Below are positions 39,080 through 54,000 of a DNA stretch of 64,000 nt, piece after piece. The notes under the pieces were generated by a model that saw nothing but the letters and a program-made list of their open reading frames with translations, made no database searches and was not told where the DNA came from. Source of the DNA: a bacterium (GTDB taxonomy: Bacteria > Planctomycetota > Planctomycetia > Planctomycetales > Planctomycetaceae); NCBI GenBank assembly GCA_016125225.1, contig WGME01000014.1, forward strand, positions 211,070 to 275,069, written 5' to 3'. The first letter of the stretch is position 1. Every line of letters starts with the position of its first letter. The translations under genes were made by a program, and so were the position numbers.

Positions 39080-42000
39080 ATGTTGCTCCTGGATTGGTTA
39101 ACGTGGGTGCGCTGTGGGTGGTTAAAAGGGCGACGCCGAATTCCTCTTTCTCGGCGACCTAAGCTTCAGCGTTTTGCGCAGATCGAGGCACTCGAACCCA
39201 GACGGCTGCTAACGATCACCCCGGTCGGCGATGATCTTTACTCGGCATACACCCTGAGCCATTCTTCAGGCACGACGCAAACGTTGACCGCAGCGATCGG
39301 TGACGAAGGTCGCGGAGTCATTGATGTCGACATGTTTCGCATCGATCTTAACGCAGGCGAATCGCTGACCGTCGATGTCGATGCGGTCGCGCTGGACAGT
39401 GGTGGAAGCCTGACCTCAACCGACTTGGCAATCCGAGTTTTTGATGCGTACGGCAGTCAAATTGCCAGCAACGATGACGGTATCGATCCAGAAACCGGAA
39501 TAAGCGGTGATGACCCTGCCTGGACCTTCCAGGCAAGCTGGTCGGGAAGCTACTACGTTGGTGTCTCGCGTAACGACCATGTTTACTATGATCCTTGGTA
39601 TGCAGGTTCGGGCACAGGAAGTGGTGGAGGCAGCGGCTATGGGTCTGGATCGGGCTCGGGAATAGCCGCCGAGTATGATTTTTATTGGACGTTGCAAAGC
39701 CAGACAAATGGCGGGGGCTCCGGTAGCGGCAATGGTGGGTATGGCTCCGGTTCCGGAAGTGGATCGGGCGGAGGCGGTTCTTCCAGCGGGTCCGGTTCAG
39801 GGGGCAGTGGATACGGTTCAGGATCAGGAGGTGGGGGTTATCAGTCACCCGTTATCAGTTCTCTGCAACTGACGAACGATACGGGTTCATCCAGCGATTT
39901 GATTACATCCGACCCGCGTTTACATGGCTGGGCATACGATCCCGATTATTTGGAATGGAATCTTACTGTTGAACTGGACTGGAATTCCGATGGCTATGCT
40001 GACCTGACCACAACCACGGGAAGTGATGGGTATTTTGAATTCGATTCCAGTGCCTACCTCTCGCCCGGCTCCATTCCCGCGCGAGTACGCGCCGTCGAAT
40101 CCAATGGAACCACCGGCAACTGGGCTTCGCTCACATTTACCTACGAAGGGGGCAGCAGTGGATCAGGTGGTGGTAGCGGATCGGGGATGCCCCCTGAAGT
40201 AACGAGCCTGCAACTTGTCAGCGATACTGGCGATCCGTACGACTTGGTGACCACTGATCCACGAATTCAAGGTTGGGCATACGATCCGGATTACCTGGAA
40301 TATGCGCTCACAGTGGAGCTCGACCTCAACGGGGATGGCTATGCCGAGTTGACCACATCCACTGGTAGCGATGGTTATTTCCAATTCGATCCCAGCGCAT
40401 ATGCTTATCCCGGAAGTATCAATGCCCGAGTGCGGGCCGTGGAATCAAGCGGACTGGCTGGATCGTGGCAGACCCTGAATTATACCTGGCAATCAGGCGG
40501 AAGCAGTGGTACTGGTTCCGGGGCTGGGAGTGGATCAGGGTCAGGCGGCGGACAAACAAACTATTCGCCTTACTTCCAGCAGTCATCCTATGAACTCGCG
40601 GTCGGCGAAAATGCAGTGGCAGGCATTATCGGCACGTTGACGGCATACGATGGGAATGGCGATGCACTCACATTCAGCCTGCAGAATGCAGAAGCCTATC
40701 CCTTTACAATCAATGCGCAAACAGGAGCAGTGAGTTATACCGGCGACGAATTTGGCGCGGCCTATTACAGTTTTGTTGCAGTTGTGACTGATCCCAGCGG
40801 CTTGGCCGACTATGCGTCCGTGTCGGTACGAGTGTCGAATGCCCCGGTCTTTGATGAAGTTGCTTACACATTCAACCTGATTGCTGACCCGCTGACGGTA
40901 CCTCTTCAGATCGGCGCGGTACATGCCGTCGATCCCGACGAAATTGACCAGGTACGGTACTCCTTCGTTGAGGGGCATGACGAAGACCATTTCCGCCTCG
41001 ATCCGGTGAACGGGACCATCACCGCGGTGACGTATCTGGCAGCAGATGAAGTCTACGAGTTGGAAATCAAAGCGGCGGACAATACCGGTGCCAGCAGCAC
41101 CGTCATTGTGCAGATCACTCGAAACTCGCGGCCAAAATTACCACTTACTGGCACGTTGAACGGAATATTCAACGTGAGTAAACACGCGCCAGATGGGGCA
41201 TGGGTTGGACAGGCCGTAGTTTATGATGTCGATCCGGGGTCTGAGCTGACATTTGCGCTCGTTGGAGGCAATGACGACGGATATTTTGAGCTGACAGCAG
41301 ATGGCCAGATTCGCGTGGCTGAGAACTCGAATCTGGTTGCTGCCGATCACTGGTATCATGAACTGGAAATTGAAGTCACAGACAATGGAGCGGTTCCGCT
41401 CACGCAGTGGTTCACGGTTGTCGTTAATATCACCGACGCAGACAACCAAACGGCCTTTGTGCATAACCAAGTCATGTGGATCAGCGAAAGTGCTCCAGCT
41501 CAAATGACGTTGGGGCAGCTGATAGCCGTGCCAGGGTTACGTCCGTACGTCTCTATTGTTGAGGGAAATGACAGCGGACTGTTCCTATTAGACTCCGACA
41601 CTGGATATGTCTCCCTTGCTCCAGGAGCAGATTTGGATGCCAGCACGGCCCCTTATCACATTCTGAAGATCCAGTCTCTTGGTCCGGATCAAATTCGTAC
41701 TTCGCTGTTGGTCATTAACGTAATACCAGCCGGAGTCTCGGTGCCAGTTGACTTCCACTTCGCGGCATCAGAGGAAGACGCTGCTGGTGACCTTCTCGGC
41801 ACAATAGCTGGATGGCTGCCGAATGAGCCGGAAGGGTACACCTACGAGATCCTCAGTGGAAATTCGGACGATGCTGTCAGCCTAGATGGCTACAATCTGG
41901 CAATTGGAAGTGGTGGGCTAGTTGGACTCGGTGGCAGCATACGAGAAATCACGATTCGGGTCACCAGCCCGAATGCAATCATCACAACACGCACGGCTCA

Positions 42001-45000
42001 TCTGCACATTCTTCCCGCAAATGAGCCACCGACCATATCCAATCTCGAATTCACCATCTCCGAGGATCAATCGTACTATCAGCCGTTTGGTAGCGTAGGA
42101 GCGGTTGACCTGCTCGATGGAGATCATCTGCAGTATGAGTTGCTGGCGGGTTCTGCTCTTATCGCTGGCAATGGTGGTGGTCCTTTCTGGATCGGTCCTG
42201 AGACCGGAGAGCTTTACAGAAGTTATGACCAACTCGATGCCGACAGTCAGTCGGAATACGAACTGGTCGTACGGGTTGTGGATGACGGTTATCTCGCCAA
42301 GGAAGCGTTTGCGATTGTCACTGTCCATGTCACGGGGCAGAATGCGTCACCGATTTTCATCGAACAGCCGTCACAGCAACCCGCCTTCAGTTATCACTTC
42401 TATGCCACAGGTCCGAATGGGTATGGTTGGTCACCCTACAACAATGTCATTGGCCAGGTTTATGCCACTGATGCCAATCGCGATGTCCTGCATTTTCAGT
42501 TTCTCAATCCTCCACCTGACCTGCCCTATGTCATCGATGAAATCAGCGGAGCGATCCGCTACGTCGGGACCGACCCGCCTGACGAGTACACGACCTGGCA
42601 ACTGCAGGTGCTGGTCGACGATGGTCGTGGCGGCAACGACTTGGTGAACGTCTCCATCGGTCCGGCTCCTGTCTGGCCCGTCGAGCAACGTCCCACGTTT
42701 CAACAGGACAATTTCGACTTTACAATTCCCTCCGATGCCGTCGCGGGGCATGTGGTGGGCAGCCTGGTCGCTTGGGATGGTGATGGTCCCGATCCCGTGC
42801 AGTATCGCTGGTATGGCGCGGGGACGCCGTTCGCCCTGAATGAAGCGACCGGAGAGATCACGCTGATCGATGGCGGCGGTCTAGTCGAAGACGAAGATTT
42901 TTCACTCGCAGCCGAAGCATTTAACAGTTCTGGTTGGGACTATGCGTCTGTCAGCATCCAGGTGGGTCCGCCAGCAAACTTGGCACCCGAATTTGTCGAG
43001 ACCGCCTATGACTATGAAATCGTGGCCGGTGCGGGGGGGGTCGCTTACGTCGGTCCGGTGGTCGCTAGTGACGCAGAAGGCGATCGGCTGACCTATACGC
43101 TGGCCGACCCCTCGGACCAATTTCAGATCGATCCCCGCACCGGTGTGATCGAGACGACCAATACGTTCAGTGGCTCGATTGGTCAGACTTTCACGCTCAC
43201 CGTGAGTGCCACCGACCGTCCGGCCGGTGATCCTTTACAGCGCACGACTTCAGCGACAGTCACTGTGCGTGTGATCCAGAACCCCAGCGATGTCAATCTG
43301 CCGCCGACTGCCGTCAATGATCAATACACCTTCACGATTCCCGTCGATCCGTATGGATACGAATACTGGTATGGCCCCTACGATTGGGAGTTAAATGTCC
43401 TCGGAAACGATGGTGACGCCGAAGGATCTACCTTGCAGATTGTGGAAGTCACACAACCGTTGCGTGGCTCTGTGACTATTCAACAGGGACAGCCCGATAA
43501 GTTGATTTATTCTCCAGCACAGGGTTTCAGCGGCTACGAAACCTTCCTCTATACCGTCGAAGATGTAGCAGGGCATCGCAGCCAGGCGGCGGTGACGGTC
43601 GCCATCAATCCTGACCCGGAAGATCGAACGTATAACGTCTCCGTCGAATTGCTCAACGATACAGGTACAGATGCGACGGACGGCGTGACTTCTGATGTGC
43701 GGCTGATTGGTCGTGTGCTCGATGAGGATGGACGTGTCGACCCGAAAGTCAAATGGGTTTATATCAGCGGAGTCGCGCTCACGACACGCGAATACAGCAG
43801 CAACATCAATGGAGACTTTCCCGGTTGGCTCAGTACGACGGTGACGGAATTCGACCCCGAGTGGATTACAGTGCAAAGCGAGGATCGTGATGTCGCGAGC
43901 CTGCATCGTGTGCCGGTTGACGCGGATGGCCGGTTTTTGTTTGACCCGCAGCAATATCTAACCGCGGGTGAATATACGTTCGAGGTGTCCCCCGTCGCTG
44001 ATAACTCGCTGCAGTGGTACAACCAGCTTCAACAGTTGCCAGGATCTGCGACAATTTCTGTTACTTATGCTCCCGATCCAGCGACGGCTCGTGATGTGAC
44101 CGTGGTGTGGGATGATCTGGGGCCCGTCGGACCGGGTGGCTTTCGGGCGTGGGAATCTTGGAGCCATGATCTATCGGGGCATGTCATCGTCGCTCCGGGG
44201 CAGGAACTGCCGGAATTCATTGAGGTCAGCTTGGGGGATCAAGCCGGGTGGGATTATGGCCAGTCGGGCCTGGGACACGCTTTTGTTCGAGTCGAGGAAG
44301 ATGGCACGTTTTCGGTCAACTGGTCCGATTTCGATGGTGCCAGCCGCTATGGCTATGACGCCTGGGCGTGGGGCCCGTGGGGTTACTGGGGCCGCAACTG
44401 GGGCTGGTATTGGGGCGGGGTAGATTGGTTAGGAGGGAGTTTTATCTGGGGTGGTGGAGTGGTCGGTGCCCGCGCGGTCGATGCGAATCATCTCGCCCAA
44501 GGCGACTGGACCGAAGCGATTCTGGCTCCCGAAGTTACGGGGATTAACTGGTGGTATGGTTGGCAGGGGCCACTGGGGGTGGCAACGGAACTGCCTGACC
44601 TGCCAGATGCACCCACAGACTATCAACTTTATGAAACTGCACCTTTTCCCACCGTTAGGCCAGATTTGATCAGCCCGGTCGATGGAGACGGCACCCCTTG
44701 GTACACCCCGGCTGCCTATTGGGGAGGCTGGGATTGGTGGAACCCATATGGCAACGAAGTGCCCTATCAATATGTCAGCTATCTCGTGAAGCCATTCTGG
44801 GAGAACCCGGAATCATGGAATTGGGGTTCGACGTTCAATGTGCGAGGGTATGTCGATACTGCGGGTTTGCTGAATCAAAACTTGAATTTCAGCCTGGGCG
44901 GGAACGACTATTCCATCCCACCATATATGCCCCAGGTGACGGTGCAGGTGGTCGTCAGTCCGGTCGGCTCCACGGACATTTCCTACCAAACGACGGTGAT

Positions 45001-48000
45001 GGCCTATCAGCAATCCAATGGTCAATACGTGTTCGATCTGGATGCCGCTGTGGGTTTGGGATGGTCAGCAACTTATGGTGGTGGCTTCAAGATCTACTTC
45101 CGTCCCATCATTGACCTCTACTACGACTATCTCTCAATAGATCCTTATCCACTCACATGGCAGGAATTCTACGACGCAGCTCCCGAAGAGTACTCCACTG
45201 GTCGTCACTACTATGGAAAGTGGTCCGCGCTGGGTGTCTTTTCGTACTATGATGGTCCTCCGCAGGTCGTCGTGCGGAATGTTGGACTGCTCAACGATAC
45301 TGGGGATGACATATTCGACAATGTCACCTCCGATGCCACCATTCGCGGCACTCTCGGCATCTGGGACTACGACAGTCCATATTGGTGGTACTGGTGGAAC
45401 GATGACTTTTATTACTCACCTGTCGAAGTCCGTGTCGATGAAAATGGCGATGGCTACATGGATGGAATCGCCTATCGCGATGGCCAGGAGTTTGTGTATC
45501 GACCAAGCTCGAACCTCTCCGCAGGAGAGCACACGTTTCGTATCTATCCCATATTCGGAGCCAATAGTTGGTACTACACCGAATTCTGGGGTCAGTCAGA
45601 AACTTTCACTTTCACCTACCAACCCGAACATGCGCCGAACTTTGCCACCGATGATGCGCTCTTTTTCATTCCCCAGAACCATGAGTCGACCTGGGTGGTA
45701 GGAACCGTAGCGGCGACTGATGCCGATAATGACCCGTTGACGTATCGTTTCGTGGATGAGCAGCAATCGGCTTGGTTCCAGATCGATGCCACAACCGGTG
45801 CCATCACTCTGGCTCCAGAAGTAGCTCTGATGATCGGTGCTCGCTACGAGTTGATGGTGGAAGTCTCGGATGGTTCGCGGACTGATCGGCAACGAGTCAC
45901 AGTCGCTGTCAAACGTCCGATTCCCTATGCCCCGGAAATTGCCAACCAACTCTTCACGGTAGCGGAAGCGCTAACCAGCGAAAGTGTGATTGGCCAGGTT
46001 ATTGCTACCGATCAAAACACCACTGATACGCTGACTTATACCATTACCAGTGACAATTCGGGGGGGACATTTGTCATCGATCCTGCCACCGGTGTGCTCT
46101 CGCTCGCTCCCGGCAAGACATTCAACTATGAGACTCAGTCCGAATATCAATTGGAAGTCACAGTGACGGATGATGGCCTGCCCAGTCAATTCGCCACAGC
46201 GACCGTCACGGTGCAAGTGACTGATGTCAACGAAACACCCATCGTCAGCAGCCAGACGATCCAACTGGCCGAGAATGCCATAACGGGAACCATAGTCGGG
46301 ACTGTCGCGGCGGTTGATCCCGATGGAGGACAGTCCATGACCTATGCCATCACAGCGGGCAATACGCTGGGAGCCTTTAGTATCAATGCCCAAACCGGAG
46401 TCATTCAAGTCACCAATGCCGCGGCCATCGATTTTGAGACGCATCCCCAGTTTGAGTTGACCGTGACCGCAATGGATAACGGCAACCCGGCTCTGACGGG
46501 CACTGCAACCATTACCATCGAATTGCTGGATGGCAACGAAACTCCACTTCTGGCCCCATTGGGTGAGTACTTTGTCCGGATTGGAGATTCATTGGCCATT
46601 CCGCTGATCGCCAGTGATCCCGACCTTCCCGCACAGCAGCTAACATTCACGATTTCCGGGCCAGAATTGGCGGCTCTACCAATCGATGCTCGTCCTACCA
46701 TCGACCTTGTCACACGCATCTTAAGCTGGTCACCGACGGCTATTGTTCCCAATGGGCTGTATGAACTGACGGTGACGGTCAGTGATAATGGCGTACCGGT
46801 CCGTTCCGCATCGCAGCCCTTAGTCATCCGCGTCGACGCCCCCAATCGTCCCCCGCGATTTACCAGCACTCCGATCGTCGATGCCTTCATCGGCGACGCC
46901 TACAGTTATGTCGCATCTGCGACCGATCCCGATGTGACCGACCAAGGGCAGTTGACCTACTCGGTGGTCAGCGGTCCGCTGCAACTGGCACCCGGAACAT
47001 CAAGCACATTCATCTGGACTCCTCAACTCGCTGACCTGGGACAGACACGTCAGGTGGTGTTACGGGTGGCGGATGGTCGGGGTGGCAGTGCTGACCAGAC
47101 TTTTGAAATTCGTGTCCATGAAAGTCCGACCAATCGTGCTCCCGTCATTTCCAGCCGGCCACCTATCGTCTTTATCACGGACGAACCGGAGCCGAATGTC
47201 GCGGTCGGTGATGTGAATCCCGGTGCGATCGAACTGCGACTGTATCGGGGTGAGACCGCCACGCTGCCCGTCTCCATTACGATTCCGGAAGAGTTACGTG
47301 ACTTTTTTGCTGATGTGGTTGTGGTGGTCGACGTTTCTGGATCAATGCAGGGTGAAGTCGACTGGATTGGCGGCATCGATCCGCAAACCGGCTTGCCCAC
47401 GGGGATGCTTGCCCAGTTGAACGCGGCTCTCGCCGCGGAAGGGATTGGCGAGAATCAATATGCTGTGATGGACTTCATCAACTGGTCAGCCTTCCTTGAT
47501 GTTCATAAGGAACCGTACATCGTCACGGTGTACGACGCCGCGGGAACGATCGTTTCGCGCCAGACGCTGAACTACGACATGTACGGAGACATTCTGGTCT
47601 CCCCTGAGTTCGCGACATCGTACCTGTCGGACTTTATTCTGCCGGTTGATGGGGAATATACGGTCGTGATCGATCGCCCCGCGAATACACAGGATCCTTA
47701 TTCTGATCCTGTCACCAACGTGCAGTATGGCTTTAACCTGCAACCGGTCACCGATTCGGGAACTACTCGTGCCATTGAAACAAATCGTATTATCACCGGC
47801 AGCATCGAGACTTATGGAGAAAGCGACACCTACACCTTCACGGTTGCCGAAGGAGGTTTGTTTGCCCTCGATCTGCTGACACAGCGGGACGATCTGCATT
47901 GGACGTTGCATGGCCCCGGGGGAACTGAACTTGATAGTGGGGCGTTCTGGGCCAGCACATCCTCTATGACAACCATAGAAGTTCCACCACCCGATGTTCA

Positions 48001-51000
48001 ATGGCTGGCCGCTGGAGACTATGAACTGGTGGTCGCTGCCGATGAACCGGGATTCGGCCAGTATCGCTTCCGTTTGCTCGAACTGGAGTCCGCAGCTCAA
48101 ACGCTGAATTTCGAACGCGATGCGGTCGGTGTCCTCCGTTCTGCCGCTGAGACCGATGTCTATCGGATCGAGGCTGAAGTCGGTCAGCGGATTTCGCTGC
48201 AGGCGCTGGCGACAACCGGCGGAAGTCTATCGCTGGCCACCTGGAGGCTGGTTGACCGGTTCGGCAGCGTGGTCTTCGCTTCGAGTCTGGAATCGCCTCA
48301 GCATGAACTGACACTGCGTTTAGGCGGCGAATATTACTTGTTGATCGACGGTGCGACTGCTGATCCGCAGTTGCAGCTACCGTATCTGGTGCGGATGACC
48401 GACCGGGGATTCGCGACTGCAGCGGTGCCCACGAGTTCGATGCCCACGGTGGCGGCGGGAGTCACGGCGACGGCCAGCATCGGTGGCGGTCAATCAGCGG
48501 AATTCGCCTTCCATGTGGACACGGAAACGTGGGCCATAATCGACCTGCTGCAATCGTCGCTGTTCGATTCCTCGAACTATGAATACGCCGAAATCACTTG
48601 GGAATTGTCAGGGCCCGGAGGTGTCGTTTTCGGCCCCACAGACATCACGAACATGCCCGGCATGATGGCGGAAGGGACCACCACTTGGCCTGAAACGGGG
48701 AACGAACTGCATCGCCTGACAGCCGGTGATTATGTGTTGCGCCTGTCTTCCAATCAGTCGACCGCTGGCGACACGACATGGATGTGGCAGCCTCTGTCAG
48801 AGGGAGCGGTTCCCTTATCAATTAACACGCCTTGGACAGGGACGCTCACTCCCGGGGCAACATTGGTGGGGCAGGTTCAGGGAACTCCCGGGCAGCGACT
48901 GCATCTGAATGTGGCTCAGCCGACCTATTCTTTCCAGTGGCGGCTGATCTCCGGAACTACGGGGCAAGTCATCGCGGGAGATGTCCTCGGAGATTTTGAG
49001 TACGACCCTGCTGGCAACGACATCACTTTGCCGGATGCCGGGCCGTGGTATCTGATGATTGCCGACTCTTATGGCAACCCGCAGGGCACACCGCGAGCCT
49101 TCGACATCACACTGGAACCAATTGTCGTTGTACAAACGACATTGCCGTTAAATCAAATTGTAACTGGAACTATCGCGGCCGCGTCTCAAGAGGATCGTTA
49201 CACCTTTAGCGTCTCCAACCCGTCGCTTGTGGTTTTTGATTCCTTGCAGAACTCGTCGAACGTGGAATGGCGGCTGGAAGACGCAGCGGGCGAACTGGTG
49301 GTCTGGCGAACTTTCAGTCATGGCGACGCTCATTCTGGTGAAGGGGCTCCGGTTGCCTTCAGCCTGTTGCCGGGTGAATACACCTTGCATATTCGTAGTC
49401 ATGAGGGTGGCCAAGGCAACTATGCATTCCGCGTGTGGGATGCCGCCTCTGGCGATGAACTCTCACCCGCAGCGACCTTTGAACATCAACTCGATCGCCC
49501 GGATGGCACCCGTGTCTATCAGCTAAATACAGTCGAGTCCAATGAGTCCGGCTTCCATGTGGGAGATCGGGTGCGGTTTGAATTAAGTGAGTGGTCAGGT
49601 TCGTCTGACGGCCGCTGGAGAATCTTTGATGAGTTTGGCCGGGCTCTTTCCGGAGCAGGAGTACTTGACCCGGCAAATGGCAATATTATCGGTCGCGAGG
49701 TGGTCCTGCCATGGGACGGCACGTTCTACGTCATCTTTGAAGGAGCTGTCAACGAAACGCAGACCACAGTGTCCTACACCTTGCAGACTGAGGTACTCGC
49801 CAATACCGCGATAACGGAATGGACCGGCACACCGCTGGATTTGAACACGGTAGTCTCAGGCGAGATTTCATCAACCAGCGAAACCGACAATTATGTCTTC
49901 ACGCTGACGGAAACCGAACTGCTGTTTCTCGATGCGTTGCAAAACAACGATGGCATTCCCTGGCGGCTGGTAGGACCCGGTGGTGTTGCGGTCATCAGTT
50001 ATGCCGGGTGGGGCACTTCCTATGACTACATGGCAGGAGAGGGTTACGGAGAGTTCGATCCTGCGGATCTCCAGTACCCACGGAATGTGCACCGGGGCTA
50101 TCAATTCCGCCTGCCTGCAGGCACATACCGACTCGAACTGGGGAATTTTCAATCTGGTTCGCAGGTGGTCGGCAGTTACCAGTTCCGTCTGGTTACTTCC
50201 GATGGCGTGCTGACGACCGGCAGTGAACACACCGGGGTTTTCAGTGATCCATATCGCAGCGAAGTGCTGACGTTCCAAGGGACGGCTGGTCAGCGTTTCG
50301 TCTTGCAGGTCGATCCGTTTGGATCAATCACCGATGCTCTGTCCGCCGCCGACCGTGCCGATGCCCGCTATTCACTCAACTACCAGGAAGATGGTTATCA
50401 GGCCCTGGAAAAAATGCTGGAGGAACTCACGTTCCGCGACGGGGCAAATCGCCAAATCATCTTCATCTCTGACGACCAGCGGTACAATCACGACGCCGAT
50501 GCAACCTTCCAGCAGTTGCAACAGGATCTACGCGGAACGAACACCACATTGCATGCGGTGTTGAATCTGCCCATGCGTGTCAGTCGACCCGGCCAGGAGC
50601 TGCTATACGACGCGACTGACGTACTGTGGGACTACTATCCCGGATTCGAAATCTATGTACCTGCAACTAACGCAGACTTTGAGTTGATCGGATTTCATCA
50701 TGGTCTGCCAATCCTCGGGACGACACCTGAAGGTGACATTATTCTGGCAGATCCGTATGGAGACTTCAGCCAGTTGTCAGATACAGACTTCGCGTTGCCA
50801 GTTGATCTGATCGACTGGACATTTGCAGACGAAATCTTTGAATCTTTTGGAAATCCCCCCAACGATATTCGATTGAACGATGCCATCTATTGGATGGAAT
50901 ATTGGGATAGCCTCTATGGCAGCATTCAATCGGAGTACGCGAATTTAGCCTTTTCAACTCAAGGAGGCGTGTGGGATCTAAATGAACTACGGAAAGATCC

Positions 51001-54000
51001 TGACCCGGTGACCGGCATCAACTCATCCGCGTCTTTCTCGAATGCGTTCGTCGAATATCTCAAACGCGATATTCAGGCAAAGCTGGCCATCGATGTTCTC
51101 GCGACCATTCCGGATGCCATTATTGACGTGCAAAATGGCCGTTATTCCCAGGGGCAGATGCTGTACGACATTGCGTTCACCGGCGATGGGCATACCCAGA
51201 GTTTCAGCCTGCAATTCCGCGATGCGAATGGCGTGATCTATGGAGAACTGCCCGTAGTCATCCTGGCACGGTATTCCTATCAGGTCGCAGCGAGTGACGC
51301 CGATGGTGACGTTCTGACCTATGCCTTGGAAGGAGAGACACATGGGGCCGTGGTTGATGCGGCAACGGGATTGATCACATGGGATCCACCTGCGAATGGA
51401 TCGTATGAATTTACGCTGGTGGTGAGTGACGGCCGCGGAGGTGAAGCTCGTCAAACCTGGACGGTGGATGTCACCGATCAGGATACCGGGAACCATGCGC
51501 CGGAATTACTCGAGTTTCCGGCCTTGCAGATCGAAGCCGGCCAGGCCTTATCGGTGCGGGCATATGCCGACGATGTCGATAGTGATCATCTTTCCTATCA
51601 ACTGCTCAACGATGCCGAGCACGATATTCCTGAGGGGATGGTGATCGATCCGCTGACAGGAGTTATCACTTGGTCACCCATGGACGAACAAGTCCGCGAA
51701 CTGCCCTACGAAGTGACCGTACGCGTGACCGATGGTCGCGGCGGTGTCGACACACAGATTCTGTCGGTTGAAGTCCAACTGGCGGAGTTGGCTATCAACC
51801 TAGGCCCCGTCGTGCTATCGACACCGGCTCCGACCATTCCGGCCAATGAAGTCTGGTCGTATCAGGTGCGAGCCATCGATCCTAATGGCGATGCGCTCAC
51901 CTACACTCCCGTGTTACTCCCATCAGGCATGGTCTGGGATTCCGAGACGCAGACCCTGAGCTGGCGACCCAACGATTTCCAGGTCGGCAACTTTTCGGTC
52001 GCGGTCAGCATCAGCGATGGCCGCGGTGGCGTGGCGCTCGATTCCTTTAACCTGCGGGTCATCGCGACGAATGAACCACCACGGATTGTGACTACCACCG
52101 ACCAATTGCCGCCACCAATCCAGGGGCGCGAATGGGAAGTCCAGATTATCGCCGTCGATCCCAATGGCGATCAGTTGCGATTCTCGATTGATGAACAGGC
52201 CCGGGATAGAGGAGCCGCCATCGATCCTGTGACGGGCTTGCTCACCTGGTTCCTGCCAGAATCGTCCTCACCCTATGAATGGGAGGTCGATGTCTTCGTC
52301 ACCGATGGGCGCGGTGGAAACAATGGCATTCGAATCCTGCTGAAACCGGGCACGCCACCCAATGATGTCGACTTACCGCCTGAGTTCTTGTCGACTGCGC
52401 CGCAAGTGGCTGCCGTGGGGCAACCGTTCCGGTATCGACCTCAGGTGCATGACCCTGAACAGACTACAATTCGCCTGTCGGTCGATACTGAATCACAACG
52501 ACGCGGGATGCAAATCGTCGATGGAGAACTCCGCTGGACCCCGACAGCCGCTGGAGAGTTCGTAGTCACTCTGAGCGCGTTTGATGAAGCGGGACAGGAA
52601 ACCCTGCAACGGTTCACGCTCAAGGTCACTCAGCCACAACCGCCAGCATTTACCACGCAGCCGTCGCTCAACATTTCTGAAGGACGGGAATGGACTTATG
52701 CCGTGGGATTATCCGGGAACGGCGGAAAAATCTCGCTGACACTGGGAGCTGATGCACCGGTAGGCATGGCCTTCGATGCCACGCGGCCGTACCTGCTGCG
52801 GTGGACACCCGACACCGCTGGCCAGACGGTTACGGTCACGTTGGTGGCAACCGATGAACGTGGTGACCAAGCAACGCAGAGATTCCAACTGACAGTCCTG
52901 CCCGCGACATCCGAAACAAATCTGGCACCTCAGGTATTGTCCCAGCCGACAGGTCCAGCCTATGTCGGCGAGGAATGGCAATACATCATCGAAGCCAAGG
53001 ACCCCGAAGGGGGGGCGGTGACCTTCCATCTGATGTCGGCCCCGGATCAGAACAACGGACTGCGTCTGCTCGATTACATCGATCCCATCACGCAGCAGAT
53101 CGACCCCTTAAAAAAGGTGCTGGCCTGGACGCCATTTGCCGAAGGCAACTACCTCATTCAATTCCGCGTGGTGGATGCCCAGGGTTTGCAGGATGTCAAC
53201 AGCTTCGTACTGCCGGTAACCCGTACCAATCAGCCGCCGCAGTCGATCGGCCGACCCTACACTGGCCTGAACAATACCATCTTCACGGGAGCGGCCTGGC
53301 GGTATGCGATTCGCATCGTTGATCCTGATCAGGACATCGTGACACTGACAGCGACACTCACCCGGACACTTCCCGATGGTAGCGTCGAAGTGGCACGGGG
53401 AATTCGTCTGGATGCTCAGGATGTTTTCAGTTGGACGCCCACCGCGTCGGACATCGGCGACTGGACGTTAAAGATCATCGCGAACGACGGCATCACAGGC
53501 GAAGTCGAAGAAGAGATTGACCTCAAGGTGGTGGCTCCCCAGCTCAATGCGGGCGGTGCACCAGCCATCGTCAGCTTTCCATCAGGCCCACCCGTCGCGG
53601 GCGAATATTGGTCCTATCGTCTGAAATCCTTCACAGCTGACCCTTACTCGAAAGTGACGTATCTCGATAACGGTGGCAATCCCCCCTGGCTTGTGATCGA
53701 ACCCGATGGACTGGTCTGGGGCCATGTCCCACTGAGTGCGGCGGGTTCATCCTTCACCCTACGGGTCTTGGTGAAAGACGATGTCGAAGCGACTCTTGAC
53801 ACAGATTACTCGCTGCCTTTAACGGTCGATGCGGAAAACAACTGGCCGGTTATTACCACGACCGAGCCGCCGCCCCCAGCTTTTGTGGGTCAGGAATGGA
53901 CCTACACGATCACTGCGGACGACGCGGACGATCAGACACTCATCTATACGCTGGATGAGGCCTCGTTTGCAGCCGGAGTACGATTTGCGGGCTCTGCCAC

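Noticed and set aside
39603..40560. Gly-rich repeats as a separate repeat element or collagen-like domain
   Set aside because: No G-x-y periodicity; they are irregular GSG linkers inside one open frame.
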